The position numbers and the translations under genes are program-made. 64,000 bases of DNA from Rapana venosa. Taxonomy: Eukaryota > Mollusca > Gastropoda > Neogastropoda > Muricidae. Positions 12,040 to 22,884 of this stretch are shown here, one piece after another (within the stretch, counting starts at the first letter, position 1; each line of letters starts with the position of its first letter). Where the stretch lies: contig CM054167.1 of NCBI GenBank assembly GCA_028751875.1, forward strand, positions 29,083,442 to 29,147,441. The letters run 5' to 3'. The notes under the pieces were generated by a model. It was not told where the DNA came from. It was given only the letters and a program-made list of their open reading frames with translations, and made no database searches.

Positions 12040-12436
12040 TTACTTTACTTTACTTTTTCCTTCCGCTTTTTCTCTGTGGCATGGTGGGAGATAGGTGGGT
12101 AGCTTGGAGGAGGACAATCCATGGACTTTCAGTGTTTCTGCCACGGAATCACTCCAGCGTCACCTGGGTCTACCTCTGGCCCTCGTGCCAGAGTACCTCA
12201 AGTTGTAAGCAAGCAAGGCTGGCTGGTTTGGCGGCATGCGTGTGAGGTGCCCGAACCACTTGGTTCGTTGTTGTTCAATATGGTGTAGGACGGGTGTGGC
12301 TCCTACCATGTCTCTGATCACCTTGTTTCTTATCTTGTCTCTCCTGGTCTTGTTGACGGCTTTCCTCAAGCACTTCATCTCACACGTTACCAGTTTCTGC
12401 TCCAGGGCTTTTGTCAGGGGCCATGTCTGGCACTAG
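12040..12436 (-). mobile_element. RTE-like LINE 3' end
   Basis: The minus strand encodes the C-terminus of an RTE-type protein (frame 12160-12378): KCLRKAVNKTRRDKIRNKVI, HHIEQQRTKWFGHLTRM and GTRARGRPR, typical of the region after the RT thumb. It ends in a simple tail of AAAGTA repeats (12035-12055). The same C-terminal region is seen, more damaged, at 54120-54580. 5'-truncated near 12436 against a different LINE. Confidence 0.8.
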
Positions 12437-12439
12437 TAA

Positions 12440-13623
12440 GTGAGAGTTGGCAGGAAGATAGCACTGATCAGCTTTTTTTGCGGTCACATTCTACCAATCA
12501 TTGACTATGCATCAACTATTTGGGATACCTGCAGTGGAACAAACTTGAAATTCATTCATCGTTTATATAAAAGAGCAGTAAAACTTGTATTGTTAAAAAC
12601 AAGCACCCTGACAATTGAGGATTATAAGCAAATAAATGTCCTGACATTTCGAAACCGACTTTTATTCAATAAAGCTGTGTTTATGCAAAAAGTTGTTATT
12701 CAAAATGCACCTCCGAAGATTACCAAAGCTTTCAAAGTTAACCAACATAGACACGACTTCAGTGGAATTCAGCAATACGTCGGTTCCTCTGTCCAGCTTT
12801 GTGAAATATCTAGGTGTGGTTCTTGACAACACACTCTCTATGAAAAAATTCATCACCCAGACCTGCCAGTCTTGCTACTATCAATTACAGCGCATAAGTG
12901 CAATTCGCAAGTATCTGTCTACTGAAGCAACATCCAAACTTGTCACATCTCTTATTCTTTCTCGACTGGACTGCTGTAATTCTCTCCTGGCTGGTTTGCC
13001 GGTATCATCCATCCACTCCCTTCAGCATACAAAACTCTGCAGCTCGACTGGTCCTTAGAAAGAAAAAATCTGAACACATCACTCCTCTTCTGCGATCTCT
13101 TCACTGGCTGCCTGTCTCACAAAGAATAAAGTATAAGATTAATACCCTTTGTTTCAAATATCTCCACAAATCTGCACCTTCTTACCTCTGTGACTGTCTT
13201 CACCTGTACACTCCGTCCCGTTCCCTTCGTTCATCTGTAGATACGTTGTGCTTTCGAACACCCAGATTTAAACAAACCACTGTTGGCCGTCGCTCTTTCT
13301 CTGTTTCCGTCGCTCTTTCTCTGTTTCCGGTCCCTCCACATGGAATGACCTCCCTCTTCCTCTTCGCCAAAAGCCTTCATTTGATTCTTTCAAATCTAGC
13401 CTCAAAACGCACTTATACTCTACTTGAGATCTTCCCCTGTTATCTGTTCCTACTTCTCAATAGCTGCCTTCACCTCCACCACCCCCACCTAAGTGTGTTG
13501 TGTATATAAATTTGATATTTGTTTATCTTGATATTTATGGATGGTTGCATGCGTGTGAATGATTTGAATGCAAGCGCTTTGATTTGTTTACTTTACAAGA
13601 TTCAGCGCTATATAAATTCCATA

Positions 13624-13656
<33 letters not shown>

Positions 13657-13870
13657 AACCATTTGCTAACATTTCCAAGACCGAGAAATAACCTATATAA
13701 ATCGAGCCTCTTGTATTCAGGCAGTGACCTATGGAATAAACTCCCCAAAAATTTGAAATGTATTAAAAGCAAAAATCAGTATAAAACACATCTAAAAAGA
13801 TATTTCATGATTAAAAGTACAGAACACAACTTGTAAACTTAAGAGAGTGATTTAAGTGTCACTGACGTTA
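12440..13870 (+). mobile_element. Jockey/CR1-superfamily LINE 3' part with nested CR1
   Basis: Two coding pieces of one element flank a CR1 insertion. Left piece (12440-12744): GHILPIIDYASTIWDTCSG...FIHRLYKRAVKLVL, a post-RT region. Right piece (13657-13836): FPRPRNNLYKSSLLYSGSDL...LWNKLPKNLK, ending at a TAA. The two pieces are in the same frame if the CR1 and one copy of AACCA are removed. The same family occurs at 18402, 28665 and 58437. RT core and endonuclease are missing. Confidence 0.8.
12745..13656 (+). mobile_element. CR1-like LINE 3' fragment with AACCA target duplication
   Basis: AACCA occurs at 12740-12744 and 13657-13661. The insert codes for CR1 RT C-terminus ([40 protein letters not shown], then after a frameshift near 13030 [20 protein letters not shown] and LHWLPVSQRIKYKINTLCF). 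Near 13295-13325 the run CGCTCTTTCTCTGTTTCCG is duplicated in tandem, a slippage event. It ends with GCGCTTTGATTTGTTTACTT and (ATT)n. Confidence 0.88.
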
Positions 13871-13984
13871 TTCTTGTCATTAAAATCAGATATGACCCAA
13901 GTTTTCATATTCCTATAGAGTACATGTGTAAGCATTGATCTATATATGTGTATCAACCCCAGCATGCTTTGAATCTGGTGTTTG

Positions 13985-13985
<1 letters not shown>

Positions 13986-14032
<47 letters not shown>

Positions 14033-14033
14033 T
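13986..14033. repeat. (TG)n microsatellite
   Basis: About 23 uninterrupted TG dinucleotides followed by a looser TG-rich stretch to about 14070. Confidence 0.97.
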
Positions 14034-14069
14034 TGTGTGTGTACAAGTGTGTGAGTGCGTGTGTGTTGT

Positions 14070-15045
14070 GTAATTGGTTCGGTTTTGGTTTTTTACTTTC
14101 TTGCTGTTTTGGCCTTTTTACGTTCTTTTGTGTTACACAAAAATATGCTGATTTATTTAGTTTTGTCGCTGTTAGTTTTCTGTTTCATTGTATTAGATGA
14201 GCTAAATTGTTATTGCTAATGTTAGTACTGCTGGGTGGGTTTACATTGCCTGAATTTATTCTTTGATGGAAGGATTAACGTTGTTCTGCCTCAAATCAAA
14301 AAGCACATGTACATGCGTGTATATAATCAGGGGAAAGGGAGGGAATGGGTGTCTTTGTTATACTTCTTTGCTCTGAATCCAATAGCTGTTGGTTATTCTT
14401 GTTTTCCTTATATATGAGTATATTATGTGGTGAAGGGGATATGGGTGAGGATGTGTATGTGTATGTAAGTGTTTAAATGATACATCAGTTTCCTCTGTTT
14501 ATATCCATTTGGTTGTTGTTGTTGTTGTTATTGTTGGTGGTGGTGGGGTGGGGTTCTGGTTTATTTTGCTTTTTGTTTGTTTTGGGTTTAGGGTGGTTTT
14601 TGGGGAGGGGGAGGGTATTTTGGACTCTATTTTCTCGTCTTTTGTTAGTTCTATATTGTTCTTCATTTGTCTTGGCTGTTATTCTTGTCCTATGTTAGTT
14701 ATTGTCGCTGTAGTTGTTGTGGTACGTATGTTTGTGTTTGTTTGATTGTTTATTTCCTTGTTGTGGTTGTTCTTGTTGATTCATCTTTTGTTGTTGTTGT
14801 TTTATTCAGTTGTTTGTATGGTTGAAGGTTTGTGTGTGTATGTGTGTGGTGTGGGGGGGGGGGGGGGGGGGGCAGGGAGGAGGGAAGCAGTTGGTGTGGT
14901 TTTTCTAATTTTTTATTCTGTTTTGTCTTCTTTGTTTTTTTTGGTTTGGGTTTTTCTTTGTTGCTTGTTTGTTTGTGTTATGACGGATATTTTTCAAGAT
15001 TTTTGAATTATTTGAATTGTATGGTTTTAAAACCCGCTGTCAAAA
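14070..15045. other. G+T-rich low-complexity block, no gene
   Basis: The plus strand is strongly T- and G-rich with GTT repeats (14513-14530) and an 18-base G run near 14855. Overlapping open frames encode runs of Val, Leu, Phe and Gly only because stops are rare in GT-rich sequence. No domain, splice pattern or codon bias supports a gene. Confidence 0.75.
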
Positions 15046-15336
15046 AGTGGTCAGTGGTCGGAGCACTCGCTTTCCCCCAGCCAAGTTAAGCAGCGTTGAG
15101 CGTGGTTACCAGTTGGATGGGTGACCGTTTGCACGCCTTGGCTTCAGTACAGTTCCCCCAGTTCACCCAGCTGTAAATGGTACCTGCCCTCTTTAGGGTC
15201 AGGGAAGGTAAAACAGCGAGGGAGAGGAGATGGGCGCCGCCCTCAATATGCTGGCCCTAGAGAAGTGAGGTCTCTGACGCCTCGCTCCCCTACGACCTTA
15301 TAGGTTATGGGACTCCTTTACCTATCCTTTACCTAT
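15046..15336 (+). mobile_element. Composite tRNA/5S-headed SINE, copy 1
   Basis: It matches the cleaner copy at 32696-32988 over most of its length: a tRNA A-box-like start (CAGTGGTCGGAGCACTCGC), then AAGTTAAGCAGCGTTGAG and TTGGATGGGTGACCG, which read like the internal control region of 5S rRNA, then a unique body ending in CTTTACCTAT repeats. The first ~15 bases are degraded and no target duplication is evident, so it is the older copy. Confidence 0.8.
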
Positions 15337-15560
15337 GGTTTAATATTTTTATGGGTTTTTTTTTTGTTTTTAATTCCACATATGCATATGTTATTGTTTT
15401 TTTTGTTTGATTTGTATAGTTTACCATAGATTAGGTTTTTTATTTTATGTCTGCATATACATTATTTTTTTTCCTCGCTTTTTTTTCTTTAGGGTAGATG
15501 GCTTGATGAAAAAAAAGCAAATGCACTGCTTATTCAATGTACCATCTGAAAATAAAAGTT

Positions 15561-16340
15561 TGACTTTGACTTGACTTTGCCTTGGCGCTCATAAAGGGGT
15601 GTTAGGATGTTGTAGAAGTGGGGCAAGTTGATAGCTGACTGCATTTGCTTTTTGACAGCCTGTTTCTATTTCTCTGTCCAGTTTTCCATCTTCTGTGAAT
15701 ATACTGCCTAAGTACTTGAATTCAGTCGTCCACTTTAGTTGGGCTCCGTTTGTATGTTGATTTTGAAACCTTACTGGAGTTCTACTGACTGTCATGGCTT
15801 CGGTCTTTCTTACGCTGATTTTCATGCCATAGGTTTCACAGCATGTATTGAGCTGGTCTGTGTGCTCTTGCAGCTTATCTTTGTTATGATTGATCATGAC
15901 TTGATCGTCAGCAAACAGGAGTTGTTGAGTGCCTCCAGGTCTGAGTTGGCTTCCTTTGTGATCTGGTCCATATAATATATGTATGAAGAGCAGAGGGGAA
16001 AGGACGCAGCCCTGTCTCACCCCAGACGTCACAGGGAACCAGTTGGAAAGTCCACTTGGAGTGTTAACTGCGCTCTTGCTGTTGTTGTATACAGCTCTGA
16101 TGTTATCTAAGAGCTGCCCCTTGATGTCATACTGCTCCAAGACCCTCCAGAGCTTATCTCTGTTCACTCTGTCAAATGCCTTTTCTTGGTTGACAAATAC
16201 TAGGTGGAGTGCTTGATTGTTCTCAAGAGCTCTCTCACTCAGTTGTCTCAGTGCAAAGATCGCATCAGTACAGCCTCTCCCTTTCCTGAAGCCAAACTGG
16301 GCATCACACAATAGGTGTCTGCTTTTGCTCTGGAGCGCTG
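15561..16340 (-). mobile_element. RTE-like LINE, reverse transcriptase fragment
   Basis: The minus-strand segment ends in a TTGACTTTGACTTGACTTTG tail at about 15556-15580 and is truncated at both protein ends. It belongs to the same family as 54112-55382. Beyond 16340 the sequence no longer matches. Confidence 0.82.
15589..16311 (-). pseudogene. RTE reverse transcriptase, partial, 240 codons open
   Basis: An open segment covering the RT fingers and palm: AQFGFRKGRGCTDAIFALRQ, FVNQEKAFDRVNRDKLW, TSGVRQGCVLSPLLF and LLFADDQVMI (catalytic FADD at 15904-15915), then MKISVRKTEAM and a FKYLGSIFTEDGKLD-like thumb region. The catalytic Asp pair is present. It lacks the endonuclease and the C-terminal domain, so it is a fragment of a protein normally near 1000 residues. 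The 54-kb relative shares GFRKGRGCTDAIFALRQL nearly unchanged. Confidence 0.85.
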
Positions 16341-17850
16341 CTCTAGGATTTTTGCGAACATCTTGACCAAGTATTATAGCTGCCTATATGGCAAGGTACT
16401 AAAAAAACAGTCGTACACGCAAACTTCTCCTCCGCTGTACTTCCTATCTCACAGTGATTCCCAGGTGGGATGATGAGTGAGTCAGAGTGCACATCCTGGG
16501 TGACCCCCAGAGTGTTAAGCTAGGGAACGCACAACAACATCATCACATGACATGGCTTCCACGTCAAGGAATGAATTATGTTATGTAAGTCTCCATGTCT
16601 TGCATATACTATTTCAATTAAACTATAAGATCAAGAATACAGCAAAGGACTGAGTAACCTAAAGAGCAACTAAGAAACATCTCTGCCAGGATTTCCATTG
16701 AGAATAGTTTTGCTAATGACTGAAAGTTCCGTACCGTGAAAAGGGGAGTTCATCATGGAGTGTTTTGTTAAGTTCATAATCTGATTGGATCCGCCAAAAG
16801 ACTCTGTAATTTCTTTTCATTGATTTTGTCTTTCTTTCTATTTCGAAAAAAAACCCCTCTGTGTTTCATAATATGAGACCTTCTCTTCACTGTCACTGTT
16901 GTATCCATATGTCTAATTATCCATTGGGTTTGGGTTTTATTCACCTGTCCCCTCCATTTCCCAAAACCCTGCTCTTCAGTGTCACATTCTGTTGCCATAG
17001 AAAGTGTCACGGTTGTTTGTTCATATCTTTGGGTGACATTTAAATTGACTTTATTTGATGTGGGGCCTTTTTAAATAATGGATAAGGAGAGAAACCAATG
17101 AAATAGTCTGCCAACAGGGATTTCGGGGGCGGTCAGCAGTATTACCAGGCGGAGGAGTTAGCCAAAACAACCCCGAGGGGGACGTGAGCAGTACCTGCCC
17201 CTTTTCGCTTGTGCCCCCAGCCCTTTCCCCCATTCGTTGATTTGGGGCAGCATTCTATTGTACACAAACTTTCTGTTTCAGTATCAGGGGTTTAAATGAA
17301 GTCTTTTGCTGTCAAAAGAAATGACAGTCTGACTGCTTCTCCCGTCACTTCTACAAGATGACACTGTGTTGTCACACTGCACTGCATTCAGCATACATTG
17401 TAAGGTCAATGGCAATCCCTCCAAAAGGGCATGTTGGACTCAGACCACTCACAAGAAACAGGAATTATATTTTAACTGCTTTTTGAGTGTGGCGCCCTGC
17501 TGGCCACCAAACAAGGGAAGCTACAAAAGTGAGAGCGGGAGAGAGAGAGAGAGCTGTGGATAAGCAGTGGCTTCTTACACCGGGCCCCTCATAAAAAAAA
17601 ACTACCAAAAAATAGTAAATTTAACAAAATATGAAACAAATCAAATATTGGATATACAAACTTAAATAAGTAATAATTCAACAAATATTTTCACATATTG
17701 ACAAGCACATGTCTTTTCCAATCTTTAAACGTTTAACAATTTTTACTTACAAACCAGATACAGACATGAATAAATAGTCAACTGGACAAAAAAAAATTCA
17801 CAAAAATCATCAAAATCCATAATTAAAGACCAAGGGAATCATAGATTGGC
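16341..17850. other. No recognisable gene
   Basis: Ordinary AT-leaning sequence without long open frames or clear repeats. A stretch near 16378-16560 (TGCCTATATGGCAAGGTACT and onwards) has the feel of a SINE 3' body but I cannot prove it. A short GA run lies at 17536-17550. Confidence 0.5.
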
Positions 17851-17853
17851 AAG

Positions 17854-17856
<3 letters not shown>

Positions 17857-17887
<31 letters not shown>

Positions 17888-17945
17888 CAACACACACACA
17901 CACACACCACACACACAAAAACACACACAAAACACACACACACAC
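17857..17945. repeat. (CA)n microsatellite
   Basis: Interrupted CA repeats. Further CA tracts lie at about 18300-18396, directly against the LINE that begins at 18402. Confidence 0.95.
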
Positions 17946-18216
17946 ATCCCATTTCTTTCAGATCTCCTACTGTATCAAAAACAAAACACAGAGAGAGACC
18001 TATGCACAAAGTCACCAACATGCTTGTGCAAACTGTGTCCAAACATGCACACACACCTATACCCAAGTCCTTCGGGTGAGACTATAAACCAAGGCCCCCA
18101 TGTGCGAACGCATCCAAACACCTTGCGCACACTTTAAAAATCCGTTCCCTTTTCATAAAGTAGGCCATTGTGTGCCGATGGGAACAGATAACAAATTTAC
18201 AAAACTGCATACACAC

Positions 18217-18275
18217 AGGGACTGGATGTAAAAAAGCACATAAGTGCTTATTCCATTATCCTCGATATAAAAGAA
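18217..18275 (-). repeat. Dispersed ~50-bp motif, copy 1
   Basis: Read on the minus strand: ATCGAGGATAATGGAATAAG then CACTTATGTGCTTTTTTACA. The same motif lies at 27190-27258 and 30742-30795 in plus orientation. AAGCAC and GTGCTT form a small inverted repeat. It probably marks the end of an unidentified retroposon. Confidence 0.65.
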
Positions 18276-18401
18276 TTAAATTTTTTTAAATACCGTACGT
18301 GCACGAAACACACACACAAACTTCCATTGTCATTACACACAACAACACACCCCACGACGCACGCACCACGCACGCACGCACACACACACACACACAATCT
18401 T

Positions 18402-21010
18402 AGTCTTTGGTGTAGGGGAAGAATATTAATTTGAGTATAACCCCTTTCCCTAGTAAGGTAGTCTTCTTCAGAAGAACCAGTTTAAGAGCACGTTTATACA
18501 GACTTAATAATGGTTTCATAGTGTTTGCACTTGCAGAATCCACAGGTTGAAGCATAATCTATTGAGGATTGTATATAAGCTTGAAGAATAAGTTTTCTGA
18601 ATGAAAGTCAAGAAAATGTTTGATTTATTCAGTGGTATACTCTTTGAGACATGTATTTGCTCAGATGGATATGGATGGTACCAGCTGAGATTTTCATCAA
18701 TTGTTACTCCTAGAATTTTGTGGTGAGAGGCTTGTTCTATTGTTTCCTTTTCAATATGGATTGGAGAAAATTTATGAGATAATTTAGTCGCTTTTGTCTG
18801 GTAAGTGATAAGCATGCATTTTGTTTTTTGGGGGTGTATAGACATGTGATTTAGTTCAGTCCATTTGACAAGATAAATCAGTGCTATTTTGCAATGTCTT
18901 TGCAAGAGATTAATGTCATATGGCTTGTATTATGGTTGTGTCGTCAGCAAAAATTTTCGCATTAGATTTGATATGGAGAGGAAGGGTCATTTATTTTAAT
19001 AATGAAAAGAGAATTGGTCCTAAATGGATCCCTGTGGTACTCCTAATGAATGGGTTTTAGTGTGGATTGGACGTAGCTATTGAAACACATTGTTGCCTGT
19101 TTGTAAGATAAGAAGCAAGAAGTTCAAGAGTATTTGTAGAAGATATAAAAGTCTCAGCTTTAATGAAAGTCTGCGGTCAATGTATCAAATGTTTTTTTTG
19201 AAATCTACAAATAATACTCCAAAAAATTTTATTGTCATTAATGTTTGACAGCCAATTGTCTACCGACTAGTTAATGCCGTATGGCACGAGTGATTTTTTC
19301 AAAATCCACACTGATTTGGGTGAAGTAAAGTTGTTAATATCTATATGATGGACTATTGTTTATTCAAAATGTTTTTCCAAGGTTTTGAAAGGTAAGATAA
19401 AATAAGATTGGCCTATAATTGAGGATCAGAAGTGTCTCCAGACTTGTGGATCGGAATCACCTTAGCATTTTGAAGGCGTTGGGGAAATAGTTCTTATGAA
19501 GACAAGCGTTAAAAGATATGTGTCAGAGTGTCTGTAATAACTGGAGCTGAGAGTTTCAGTATTCTGCCATCTATTCCATCCAGACCATGCGTACTTGATT
19601 TTTGAGGTGAGTCAGGAAATTGTAGACCTCAGAAACAGATATGAATGGTATGTGGAGTTTTGAGGGGATACCTTTTCTTAGCAGAATTGTTTTAGTTCAT
19701 TGAAAATCATTGGACTTCGTTTTATCATTGTTAATTATGTTAGAAGAAATATTAATGAAGTGATTGTTTAGTTTTTTCAGCAGAAATATTTTTAAATTTA
19801 AACGTTAGATTTGGAAGACAATTGTTTATTTGTTATTTGATTGTTTGCCTTCCATCCCAGTCTATTGAATTTTGTTTGGATGAAAGTAGATCTTGGAAAT
19901 ATTTCCTTTTCCCTCTCGCCTTTTTTGTGAGTTTATGGCATTTCTTAATTTTTTTGCCTCCTCAAAATATTTAATGTTTTTTAAGAAATCTCTAAGAAAG
20001 CATGCTTCTTCTAGTCCATTGTAAACCAAAGGGTGGTTTGCGGATATGTTGATCCTTTATGGTTTTTAATGGGGCATGTTTGTTATAGATTTCCCGTAAA
20101 AACTTTTATCCAACTCAATGGCCAGGTCTGGATCAGTAATATTGAATTTTCCGAGAGCATGGAACTGCTTAACTCTAGTAAGAAAAGCTGCTCATTAAAT
20201 TTTGCAAAAAGAACGATAGTTATATTTTTATGGCCGGGTTTTAGGAATTTTTGTTCCTTTTTTGACCATGTGGAACAGACTGGGTAGGGTCGTTTACAGT
20301 TGTGTACAGGGACACACGTTTCATATTTTTTTTTTAAGGGTATGATACATAGATGTGATCATGATTGTGTTAGAATTTGATGTGACTCTTGTGGGTGAAG
20401 TTATTTAATTGGTAAAAGATTGAATAAGTTAATAACTTGGGTCCATTGGTTGTTTACTTTTGCTAGTAAATATTAAAATCACCTAGTAAGATAATTTTTC
20501 CCTAAAATTCTAAATAGGACTACGTTCATAAAGGATTCAAACTTGTCTATCCAATTTTTCTTTCTTTGGATTTCTGTAGCAGAACCCCATTATAATAGGG
20601 CGCTGCACCTTTGTAGCTACTTGATCCAGATGGATTCTACTTCATAACGTTCAAGATGGAAAAAAGTTTGAACGTTAAAAGACTCCACTAATATAATTAA
20701 GATACCTGTTTTTTTTTTGGGCTTTTGCGATCTTTTCGCATGATTTTAAAATCCTGGATGGAAATGTCAGTGTTGGTTATGTGTTCTGTAATCTTGCCCT
20801 CAGAAAGACCTAGTATATGAAATGGTTGCCTTGGGTTTTGATGATCTTGTTATATCTTCGATTTTATAAACTGCATGTTTATATTTAGGGGGCAAATTCG
20901 AAAGCCATCCTTGGAGGGCCATAAATTTGTGTCTTGAAATACATCTATTAAAGTTATTTTTTGTGAGGAATGTATTAATGTGTACAAAAAAATGGTGAAG
21001 ATAAGGAAGA
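18402..21010 (-). mobile_element. Jockey/CR1-superfamily LINE, long decayed copy
   Basis: Minus-strand element with RT and part of the endonuclease. The C-terminal and RT part (18402-19600) is nearly the same sequence as 28979-30190 but carries many one-base deletions. An endonuclease box reading GKIILLGDFN lies at 20466-20500. The region 20800-21000 is the probable N-terminal coding. The 3' end abuts a CA tract. No target duplication was identified. Confidence 0.78.
18516..20500 (-). pseudogene. LINE endonuclease-RT relic
   Basis: The only sizeable open piece is 18516-18905 (WTELNHMSIHPQKTKCMLIT, then HHKILGVTIDENLSWYHPYP), the end of the RT palm and start of the thumb. Upstream, the same RT motifs as in the 28.7-30.2 kb copy can be followed through frameshifts, including the segment that in the other copy reads ELFADD (here near 18935-18960, with an inserted base). 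The endonuclease retains LLGDFN. Not functional as read. Because most differences from the sister copy are single-base losses, some may be sequencing errors. Confidence 0.75.
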
Positions 21011-21012
21011 TG

Positions 21013-21421
21013 GTGGATCGGTGGTCTAGAGGTAACGCGCCTGTCTAGAAAGCGAAAAGTCCGGTCTGAAGTTTGCGGCGGTTTGTACCCCGTTTGGACC
21101 GAAAATTTTTTCCCCCCATCCATTTAGACCATGAGTGGTTCTGGCGCTAGTCTTCGGATGAGACGATAAACCGGGGTCCCGTGTGTTTACACGTAATATT
21201 AGCGCATGTAAAAAACCCACGGCAACAAGAGAGTTGTCCCTGGCAAAATTCTTAGAAAAAAGCCACTCTTAATAAGGAAACAAATACAGCTGCAGAAAAA
21301 AAAAAAAAAAGGGGGAAAGGGTGGCGCAGCGCTAAGTGCGACGCGTTCCCCCCGCTCTTTCCCCCGGGAGGAGCAGCCCGAATTTCACGGAGAGAAATCT
21401 GCCGTGACTAAAGGGTAAAGA
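21013..21421 (+). mobile_element. tRNA-headed SINE, plus copy
   Basis: A tRNA-like head (GTGGTCTAGAGGTAACGCGC with an A-box-like core) is followed by a body with CTTCGGATGAGACGATAAAC, CCCACGGCAACAAGAGAGTT, GTCCCTGGCAAAATTCT and a 3' block GAATTTCACGGAGAGAAATC. It pairs with the minus copy at 21545-21963. I believe this body type is widespread in molluscs, from memory only. The B box is degraded. Confidence 0.8.
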
Positions 21422-21431
21422 AATAACATCT

Positions 21432-21504
21432 GAGCGCTTTGATTTGTTGGGTTTACAAGATTCAGCGCTATAAAAATTCCATACATTATTATTATTATTA
21501 TTAA
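21432..21504 (+). mobile_element. CR1 3' tail only, between the two SINEs
   Basis: GCGCTTTGATTTGTTGGGTT, then CAAGATTCAGCGCTATAAAA and (ATT)n: the CR1 terminal block, about 73 bp long, with no coding part. Confidence 0.82.
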
Positions 21505-21544
21505 GAAAAGAGAGACAATGAATAATAATAATATTTATTTATTT

Positions 21545-21963
21545 ATTTATTTTATACCACTTTAAGTCACGGCAGATTTCTCTGCGTGAAATTGGGGCTC
21601 TTCTCACCCGGGGAGAGCGCGTGCCACAAGAGCAGCGCCCACCCTTTTTTTTTTTTTTTTTTTTTTTTCCCCTGTCTGCAACTGGATTCTTTCCCTATCA
21701 GAGTGGCTTTTTTTTTTTAAGAATTTTGCCAGGACAACTCTCTTTTTGCCGTGGGTTTTTTTTACGTGCACTGAATAATTTTGTGTAACCACGGGACCTC
21801 GGTTTATCGACTCATCCAAAGACTAGCGCCCAGACCACCACTCATGATCTAATGGATGGGGAAAAAGTTTCCGGTCCAATCGGATACAACCACCGCACAC
21901 TTCCGACCCGGGCTTTTTGCTTTCTAGACAGGCCGTTACCTCTAGACCACCGATCCAGTTGAT
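21545..21963 (-). mobile_element. tRNA-headed SINE, minus copy
   Basis: Reverse-complement copy of the SINE at 21013: the head lies at 21963-21935 (GGTGGTCTAGAGGTAACGGC), then the same body, a poly-A-like run at about 21643-21668 on this strand, and the AATTTCACGCAGAGAAATCT block at 21565-21590. It ends in AAATAAATAAAT. The two copies are tail to tail, about 120 bp apart. Confidence 0.82.
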
Positions 21964-22039
21964 ATGAGGGGGTAGTGAATACTTATAGGGAAGTGGTGGA
22001 AAGGGTGAAGAAAGGAGTAAAATCAATTACCACTCTGTA

Positions 22040-22880
22040 CACACAATGTGTATATAACTCAATCAGTGGACAGTAGTCTGAGGAGAAAAAAAAAAGAAAA
22101 AAAGAATTCCCACAGGTGGTTGGTTGGTTACCAAAAGAAAGGGGAGATATTTAAAAAAAACAAAAAACAAAAACAAAAACAAAAAAAACAACAACAACAG
22201 AGCAACCAAATCACCCTCAACAAGCGAGGTGGGGACAATACAGTAAAGCAAACCCGTAAATAAAAGATGCCAAATATGAATAATAAGCACAACTACAATC
22301 AGCACAGTTCCTGGAAAATATGATTTTAAAAGAGAATTAAAATTTTTTTTTTTTTTTAAAATAAGAACAAATAAAAAAAGAAAAGAAAAGAGAAAAGAAA
22401 GTGATGAGCACAATCAGCACTGTTCCTGAAAGCTTGGGCCTGGGACAGGAGATTGCACTGTTTGTCCTGTCACTGTTTGCTTCCCCACTGCAGCACTGGT
22501 GGGCGTGTCTCGAGCACAAAATAGAGATTTATGAATAAAATTAAACCCGTCACCAATTGACATTTCAAGGCCATTGGCAGCAGAACACAGGAGTAACTCC
22601 TTGTAAGATGTTATGCAACTTCTAACTAATGAATGGTTAAGGAAGTGTTCATACACATGCATGCAGTATGAACGCACATACAAATCCTCGTTCACACACA
22701 CGCACACACATAACACACACACACGTAGTGCAAACCACATACGCACACATAGTGTACCTGCATACCCACCCACACCCACACACACACCACCCACGCGCCG
22801 CACACACACACAACACACACACACACACACAACCTTAATGTGGAACATTGGTAGGTGAGAATTTGTACCCCAGAGTTTCT
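22040..22880. other. A-rich and CA-rich spacer, no gene
   Basis: Contains A-rich tracts (22080-22200, 22340-22400) and an interrupted CA-rich tract (22685-22840). A ~28-bp segment (AGCACA...AATCAGCAC.GTTCCTG) occurs at 22286-22315 and again at 22405-22432, bracketing an A-rich insert, and may be a target duplication. Open frames follow the CA and T repeats only. Confidence 0.6.
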
Positions 22881-22884
22881 AGTG

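Noticed and set aside
13852..14200. ORFs rich in Thr-His or Val-Cys
   Set aside because: Encoded by the TG microsatellite only; the same applies to CA-tract frames at 17846-18079 and 22613-22858.
14477..15089. Possible membrane proteins rich in Val, Leu, Phe, Gly
   Set aside because: They come from G+T-rich low-complexity DNA; several overlapping frames look alike and none has a domain.
21013..21085. tRNA genes at the heads of the two SINEs
   Set aside because: The B box is degraded, no cloverleaf can be completed, and the sequence continues into a shared SINE body.
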